Assembly (NCBI GenBank): GCA_021298045.1
Contig: JAJTHY010000153.1
Span: forward strand, 1-10,860
DNA: 10,860 nucleotides
Origin: Candidatus Jidaibacter sp.
Lineage (GTDB): Bacteria; Pseudomonadota; Alphaproteobacteria; Rickettsiales; Midichloriaceae
Direction of reading: 5' to 3'
This document shows positions 6,821-10,860 of this stretch, piece by piece; positions within the stretch are counted from its first letter, which is position 1, and each line of letters starts with the position of its first letter. Under the pieces are notes generated by a model. It saw only the letters and a program-made list of their open reading frames with translations. It made no database searches and was not told where the DNA came from. Position numbers and translations under genes: made by a program.

Positions 6821-7272
6821 TCCTTATCACCTATGTTCGCTATAAATTTACTAAAATCCGCTGCTTTTGAAAAATCCTTGTATACAGATGCATAACGCAC
6901 ACATGCAACTTGATCTACCTTGCCAATTTCATCCATTACCAACTGACCTATTGCCTTGGTCTCGATCTCGGTGTCATCGCATTTTTCGAGCTTTTTTATG
7001 ATATTTGACACCATCTCATCAACCTGTTCTGTAGTTATGGGCCGTTTTCTTATCGCAATTTCAATGGAACGCACAAGCTTATTTACATCAAAAAGCCTTG
7101 TCTCACCATTACGCTTTTTTATTTTCAGTTGCCTAGTTTCTACACGTTCAAATGTTGTGAAACGAGCGCTACAGCTAGGACATATTCTCCTGCGTTTTAT
7201 GCTAGACCCATCTTCAGATGGTCTAGAATCACGCACTTGAGTATCCAAGAAATCACAAAAAGGACATTTCAT
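6817..7272 (-). CDS. nrdR: transcriptional repressor NrdR
   Basis: NrdR represses ribonucleotide reductase genes. It binds NrdR boxes through an N-terminal zinc ribbon and senses ATP/dATP through an ATP-cone domain. The 151-residue protein begins MKCPFCDFLDTQVRDSR, with zinc ligands C3 and C6 and C31 and C34 (RRRICPSCSARFTTFE). The ATP cone spans about 49-139, starting IKKRNGETRLFDVNKL. The length matches the family. The gene follows the small membrane protein gene with a single base between stop and ATG, and its own TGA overlaps the murG ATG. The three are therefore probably one transcript. No ribonucleotide reductase gene is in the window, so its targets lie elsewhere. I did not recognise an NrdR box here. 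Confidence 0.96.
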   Translation of the reverse strand: MKCPFCDFLDTQVRDSRPSEDGSSIKRRRICPSCSARFTTFERVETRQLKIKKRNGETRLFDVNKLVRSIEIAIRKRPITTEQVDEMVSNIIKKLEKCDDTEIETKAIGQLVMDEIGKVDQVACVRYASVYKDFSKAADFSKFIANIGDKE

Positions 7273-7273
7273 A

Positions 7274-7660
7274 TTAGCTTAACACATCCTCATTTTGTAA
7301 GTTCATATCATGCGAGTCAGATTTATTAGTATCTTCTCGCTTATTTTGCTCAACTGATATTTCGTTAATAATATTTCCATTGCAATAATTATAAGACACA
7401 AGTTTATAATTACCATCTGTATCACGATATAAAACTCGCACTGCATCTGCCTGATTTTGGACCTCTACAAGCTTTCCACCCACTGCTATGTTAAAATTTA
7501 TGCATTCTTCCGACTTTTGAACGTGATAATTAGTATCCACTTGGAAATTTTTCTTATATACTACGTAAATAAGGAATAGCGTGCCTGACATTAGTACAAG
7601 GCCTAAAAAATAAACGAATATCTTTAAAAATTTAACTTCTGTTTTATGCATTTTACCCAT
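7274..7660 (-). CDS. small single-span membrane protein, possibly DUF6476-like
   Basis: From the ATG at 7660 this is a 128-residue protein. It has a short basic N-terminus, one hydrophobic helix at about 12-35 (FLKIFVYFLGLVLMSGTLFLIYV, counted within this span), then a beta-rich region ending with LYRDTDGNYKLVSYNYCNGNIINEISV (split around the glycine). The tail is hydrophilic and acidic. The helix followed by a positive YKK suggests an anchor; orientation is not decided. The pattern of a single helix followed by a small domain that alternates valine strands and a GxxxxE ending resembles the alphaproteobacterial DUF6476 proteins, which I recall near RluA-family genes. This is a tentative match from memory. 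ATG 7651 (125 residues) or GTG 7684 (136) are other possible starts, and none has a good ribosome binding site. It heads the nrdR-murG unit. Function unknown. Confidence 0.7.
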   Translation of the reverse strand: MGKMHKTEVKFLKIFVYFLGLVLMSGTLFLIYVVYKKNFQVDTNYHVQKSEECINFNIAVGGKLVEVQNQADAVRVLYRDTDGNYKLVSYNYCNGNIINEISVEQNKREDTNKSDSHDMNLQNEDVLS

Positions 7661-8645
7661 GGATAACGATTCAAAAATTCTCACAATAGTTGTATCAGAA
7701 ATATATAAAAATACTAGGCTTGATAAATTTATATCTTCACATGTTGCAGATGTTTCTAGAACTCAGTTGCAAAAGTCAATCAAAGCTTCTTTTGTTACAT
7801 TAAATGGAGAAGTTTGCACAGATTGCAAGCGTATGGTTGAGGAAAATGATGAAATTAGAATTGATCTCTCGCCAGTCAAGAAAGAATCCCATATGCAGCC
7901 TTTTGACTTTGATCTCGATATAGTGTTCGAAGATGAGCATATAGCTCTCATTAACAAACCACCTTACATCTCTGTTCACCCTGGTGCAGGCAATCTAAAT
8001 TGCACCATAGCAAATGCACTAGTAGCAAAATATGGAGATGCGCTATCAGATGTCGCAGATTCATCTAGACCAGGCATTGTACATAGGTTGGACAAGGATA
8101 CATCTGGCCTTATGATTATAGCGAAAACTAATGCTGCACATCTTATTTTATCCTCGATGCTTGCAGAGCGTGAGATACGCAGGTATTACATTGCTTTAGT
8201 CTATGGAGCATTCTCCCCATTTTCTGGCACAATTACAACATTTTATGGCAGGAGCAAACGCGATCCTAAAAAAATGTGCGTAAAAAGATACGGCAAAAAA
8301 ACAGCGATAACGCATTATAAGGCGCTTCAAACTTTCAACGATGAAACCTTAAGCATTGTCGAATGTAAGCTTGAGACTGGTCGCACACACCAAATTAGGG
8401 TGCATATGGAGTATGCAAAAAAGCCAGTAGTTGGAGATCAGACATATGGCAGATCTCTAAATCACAATCTTTCGTTGCTTTCGGATCAAGCGAAGTTAAA
8501 TATTAAAACTTTAAAACGACAGTTTTTGCACGCGTATAAATTAGAATTCACACATCCTATAACCGATGAGGAGTTGTCTTTTGAAATCGATGTACCGCAA
8601 GATCTGAAAGCTGTGATCGATACTTTAGAGCTAGATAAAGCTTAG
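7659..8645 (+). CDS. rluD: RluA-family 23S rRNA pseudouridine synthase, RluD type
   Basis: This family isomerises uridines to pseudouridine in 23S rRNA. RluD acts on the helix 69 loop (1911, 1915, 1917 in E. coli numbering). The 328 residues show an S4 RNA-binding domain at about 17-75, then the catalytic core: NKPPYISVHPGAGN (99-112), RPGIVHRLDKDTSGLMIIAKT (137-157, split at HRLDKDTSG with catalytic D145), and LETGRTHQIRVHM (238-250), then VGDQTYG (258-264). HPGAGN and the presence of S4 fit RluD better than RluA. Start at ATG 7659 aligns with the usual N-terminal length, although no Shine-Dalgarno is visible. The start codon sits in a CCATGG palindrome that also gives the ATG of the opposite gene. 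Its end converges on the HExxH gene with only six bases between. Confidence 0.92.
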   Translation: MDNDSKILTIVVSEIYKNTRLDKFISSHVADVSRTQLQKSIKASFVTLNGEVCTDCKRMVEENDEIRIDLSPVKKESHMQPFDFDLDIVFEDEHIALINKPPYISVHPGAGNLNCTIANALVAKYGDALSDVADSSRPGIVHRLDKDTSGLMIIAKTNAAHLILSSMLAEREIRRYYIALVYGAFSPFSGTITTFYGRSKRDPKKMCVKRYGKKTAITHYKALQTFNDETLSIVECKLETGRTHQIRVHMEYAKKPVVGDQTYGRSLNHNLSLLSDQAKLNIKTLKRQFLHAYKLEFTHPITDEELSFEIDVPQDLKAVIDTLELDKA

Positions 8646-8651
8646 CCTTTT

Positions 8652-9464
8652 TCAATCATCTATAGATTTTATGGTCCCGGACCACTTTTTCGGAGATACG
8701 CTAGACGTCTTGTGAAACGAAGAAATCTTCTCTTCTGACCATTTGTGCTCAATTTCTTCAATTGGCTTAATATATTTTTCGCTTAATTTTGCAATATCAG
8801 AATCAACAAATCTAGATATTACACCAAATAAAACATCGCCCAACCATATGCTCAACTTTGGAAAAGCTTGGTACACATCTGATATTTTATATCCATATGG
8901 GCTTCCTAATCCTGATACTTCCTTGGTTAGTGCGAGTATTTGAAAAAATCGCGTAAACAACTCTGATAGCTTTTGATCATCTGGATATCCCGAAAGCTCG
9001 GAGACCATTAGATCTTTTATTGCAGACTGTGTAGATACGTTAGATGAATGCTTATATGAGATGTCGTATGCAACTGCATCTTTAAATTTAGCATCTAAAT
9101 TGAGGCCGCATTCTTTCTCTACCATGTGTCCTATTTCATGAATGATAACGTCAGCTGATATTTTTTTTATTGAAATTTTATATCTCTTTGCACTGCGTAA
9201 CACATTGGTAAATTTGTCAAATACTCCGCCCTCTATAGTGATGCAATGCCCATGATCTAGATGAAAAAATTGCTTTGGCTCTATCACAAACGACAGACGT
9301 TTTTTTCTACATAAAGTTGCTACTAAGTCCATAAACGGCTTAAACACCTCATGCTGTCCAATTCTCTCTATTTGCTTTAAAAATTGCTCTAAGAGGTATG
9401 GATCGTTTGAAAGTGTAGCTTCTTTGATGATCTGCAATGGCTCTATCTTTAACTGCCTATTCAT
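8652..9464 (-). CDS. uncharacterised HExxH protein, putative zinc metalloprotease
   Basis: I do not recognise the family of this 270-residue protein. Its key feature is IIHEIGHMVEKECGL at 107-121, with H109, E110 and H113 forming a classic zincin HExxH site inside a hydrophobic helix. A second helix, SELFTRFFQILA (167-178), offers E168 as a third zinc ligand, the gluzincin arrangement seen, for example, in lethal-factor-like and other toxin proteases as x-E-x-F-x(3)-F. No signal peptide or membrane span is evident, and the N-terminal 100 residues are charged and mixed. A peptidase role is inference from the motif. Start at ATG 9464 is the only sensible one, with no good ribosome binding site but a promoter 21 bases upstream. 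It is divergent from an MHS transporter gene and convergent with rluD, so it appears to be a single-gene unit. It could be a secreted effector or a cytoplasmic peptidase. Confidence 0.75.
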   Translation of the reverse strand: MNRQLKIEPLQIIKEATLSNDPYLLEQFLKQIERIGQHEVFKPFMDLVATLCRKKRLSFVIEPKQFFHLDHGHCITIEGGVFDKFTNVLRSAKRYKISIKKISADVIIHEIGHMVEKECGLNLDAKFKDAVAYDISYKHSSNVSTQSAIKDLMVSELSGYPDDQKLSELFTRFFQILALTKEVSGLGSPYGYKISDVYQAFPKLSIWLGDVLFGVISRFVDSDIAKLSEKYIKPIEEIEHKWSEEKISSFHKTSSVSPKKWSGTIKSIDD

Positions 9465-9491
9465 ATAAAAACAACTACTTGTTTAATCAAT

Positions 9492-9520
9492 ATTATACTT
9501 TAAATATAGCATCTCCTCAA
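9492..9520 (-). promoter_or_regulatory. promoter of the HExxH gene
   Basis: Minus strand: TTGAGG (9515-9520), a 17-base spacer, and a perfect TATAAT (9492-9497). The -35 box matches at four of six positions. Transcription would start near 9485, about 20 bases before the ATG at 9464. Confidence 0.6.
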
Positions 9521-9528
9521 ACATTTAG

Positions 9529-9556
9529 TTGAAAAAAAGCAATACACATGCATAAT
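9529..9556 (+). promoter_or_regulatory. promoter of the MHS transporter gene
   Basis: Plus strand: TTGAAA (9529-9534), a 16-base spacer, and CATAAT (9551-9556), each five of six to consensus. Transcription would start near 9563, with a leader of about 23 bases. Its -35 box is eight bases from the -35 box of the opposite promoter. Confidence 0.55.
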
Positions 9557-9585
9557 TCAATCCCTGACAAACAATATAGAAGTTG

Positions 9586-10848
9586 ATGAGAAAACGTAAA
9601 ATAGTAGGTCCTGCGATTGTAGGCAATATAGTAGAGTACTATGACTTCGGTCTATTCGCAGTTTATGCACCTATCATAGGCTCATTGTTTTTCCCTATGG
9701 GGGATCAATTTTTGCAAACACTTTCCGCTTTCGCTACATTCGCTGTTGGATTTCTAATGAGACCACTTGGTGGCCTTGTATTTGGATATATAGGAGATAG
9801 GTTCGGCAGAAAGTTATCGCTCACAATATCGATATTAGGTATGGCTCTGTGCACATTTTTAATAGGTATATTGCCAAGTTATGAGACGATAGGTGCTGCC
9901 GCTCCTGTAATGCTTATTATAGTTCGTCTATTCCAAGGACTATGTGTTGGCGGGGAAGGCGCAGGTGTTGCGATATTTGTACTAGAGCATTTAGAAGGCT
10001 ATAGGCCTGGACTTATGGGCAGTATAGTAATGGCATCTAATATGGTTGGTACATTGCTTGCTGTGTTTATAGGCATTATGCTAAACCATTTCTGTTCGGG
10101 CGGGGATGCTTGTTGGAGATATGCGTTCATATTCGGTGGCTTCACAGGGTTGATAGGGCTGTACCTAAGATACCAGCTTGGTGAGACACCACAGTTCATT
10201 TCTAAGAAAGATAGCAACCAAATCGAAAAACACCCAATCGTTGCAGCGTTTAAAAATCAGACTGCTAGCATGGTAATAGTGATGTTTTTAGGTGGGTTTA
10301 CAAGTGCGGTTGCTTATACTATCCGTGGATATCTGAATACATTTTTTAGAGAAGTGATGCAGTACACGTCTGATGATTCTCTATACTTCACATCTTTCGC
10401 TCTATTAATAATGATAGTGCTTCTGCCTGTTTTTGGAATGCTCTCGGACAGGGTTGGATATAGAAGATTTCTTAACATAATATGCTATATGATCATATTA
10501 TTTATTGTTCCAGTTTACATGATGCTTGCCAATCCTCAAAAAGACATAACGCTTGTTCTACTAGGCTTGATGGGGATCGCCACTCTTGCAGCTGGTATTT
10601 GCGCACCTGCATATTGCTATGCAATCAAAGCATTTGAGGTAGAGCTTAGATTCTCTGGAGTTGCATTTAGCTGGAATCTAGGTCTCGCCTTACTAGGAGG
10701 CACGACACCTATGATATCAAGGATACTATCTGAAAAGATTGGGATAGTTGCGCCAGCTTATTATTTGTTGGCAATTGCCATTGCATTTGTAATTGCAAGC
10801 TTCTTTACAAAGAACAAATACAAACTAAAATCTTTAACTAAGTCTTGA
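9586..10848 (+). CDS. MFS transporter, metabolite:H+ symporter (MHS) family, ProP-like
   Basis: This is a 420-residue inner-membrane protein with the usual twelve hydrophobic helices of the major facilitator superfamily. Most likely it is a proton-coupled importer of a small solute. The loop 2-3 signature GDRFGRK is at 70-76, and its half-repeat counterpart SDRVGYRR is at 287-294. Family-specific stretches are NIVEYYDFGLF (14-24), RLFQGLCVGGEGAG (114-127) and RFSGVAFSWNLG followed by LLGGTTP (355-375), which match the MHS group containing ProP and citrate or ketoglutarate carriers. The substrate (proline/betaine, dicarboxylate or other) cannot be decided here. Rickettsia have several ProP-like genes of this kind. 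ATG at 9586 is preferred over the adjacent TTG at 9583; AGAAG nearby is a modest ribosome binding site. It ends TGA TAA near the window edge. It diverges from the HExxH gene through back-to-back promoters. Confidence 0.9.
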   Translation: MRKRKIVGPAIVGNIVEYYDFGLFAVYAPIIGSLFFPMGDQFLQTLSAFATFAVGFLMRPLGGLVFGYIGDRFGRKLSLTISILGMALCTFLIGILPSYETIGAAAPVMLIIVRLFQGLCVGGEGAGVAIFVLEHLEGYRPGLMGSIVMASNMVGTLLAVFIGIMLNHFCSGGDACWRYAFIFGGFTGLIGLYLRYQLGETPQFISKKDSNQIEKHPIVAAFKNQTASMVIVMFLGGFTSAVAYTIRGYLNTFFREVMQYTSDDSLYFTSFALLIMIVLLPVFGMLSDRVGYRRFLNIICYMIILFIVPVYMMLANPQKDITLVLLGLMGIATLAAGICAPAYCYAIKAFEVELRFSGVAFSWNLGLALLGGTTPMISRILSEKIGIVAPAYYLLAIAIAFVIASFFTKNKYKLKSLTKS

Positions 10849-10860
10849 TAAATTGATATT

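Noticed and set aside
8628..8652. Possible terminator at the end of rluD (small hairpin before a short T run)
   Set aside because: The stem has only four pairs with a large loop, and the T run is five bases; too weak to call.
1..10860. CRISPR array, tRNA or rRNA gene, insertion sequence, phage or toxin-antitoxin module
   Set aside because: No regularly spaced repeats, no cloverleaf-like sequence, no transposase or integrase motif and no paired small genes of that kind were seen on either strand.

Overview
The window looks like a stretch of chromosome from an obligate intracellular alphaproteobacterium of the Rickettsiales type. It is AT-rich, tightly packed and has short intergenic gaps. It carries an ATP/ADP translocase of the energy-parasite kind, an ankyrin-repeat protein gene, an isolated nuoF, and an MHS-family transporter like those of Rickettsia. 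The order-level assignment is inference from gene content and protein resemblance. No 16S rRNA or tRNA gene is present to confirm it.

Layout. At the left edge is the N-terminal 355 residues of a nucleotide transporter (tlc, minus strand, cut by the window edge). A 312-bp intergenic region follows and contains a good sigma70-type promoter. It reads into a long ankyrin-repeat reading frame (1380-3617, plus) that an in-frame TGA at 1683-1685 breaks into 101 and 643 codons. From 3631 to about 7660 all genes are on the minus strand. In transcription order these are a small membrane protein, nrdR and murG (1-nt gap, then an ATGA overlap), then a separate promoter driving nuoF and a nucleotidyltransferase-domain gene. 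An rluD-type pseudouridine synthase (plus) diverges from the small membrane protein gene, with start codons practically on top of each other. It converges on a gene for an unrecognised HExxH protein (minus, 8652-9464). The latter diverges, through back-to-back promoters, from a 420-aa MHS-family transporter that fills the right end.

How the genes work together. Most are housekeeping: peptidoglycan lipid II synthesis (murG), control of ribonucleotide reductase genes (nrdR), the NADH-oxidising subunit of complex I (nuoF) and 23S rRNA modification (rluD). The lifestyle genes are the nucleotide translocase, the MHS transporter and the ankyrin protein, which fit import of host metabolites and interaction with host proteins.

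The most unusual items are the ankyrin protein and the HExxH protein. The ankyrin protein contains the same roughly 55-residue hydrophobic module twice, 400 residues apart, each after ankyrin-like sequence. The HExxH protein has a plausible distal glutamate ligand but no family I can name. I found no CRISPR array, transposon, RNA gene or clearly novel multi-gene system.
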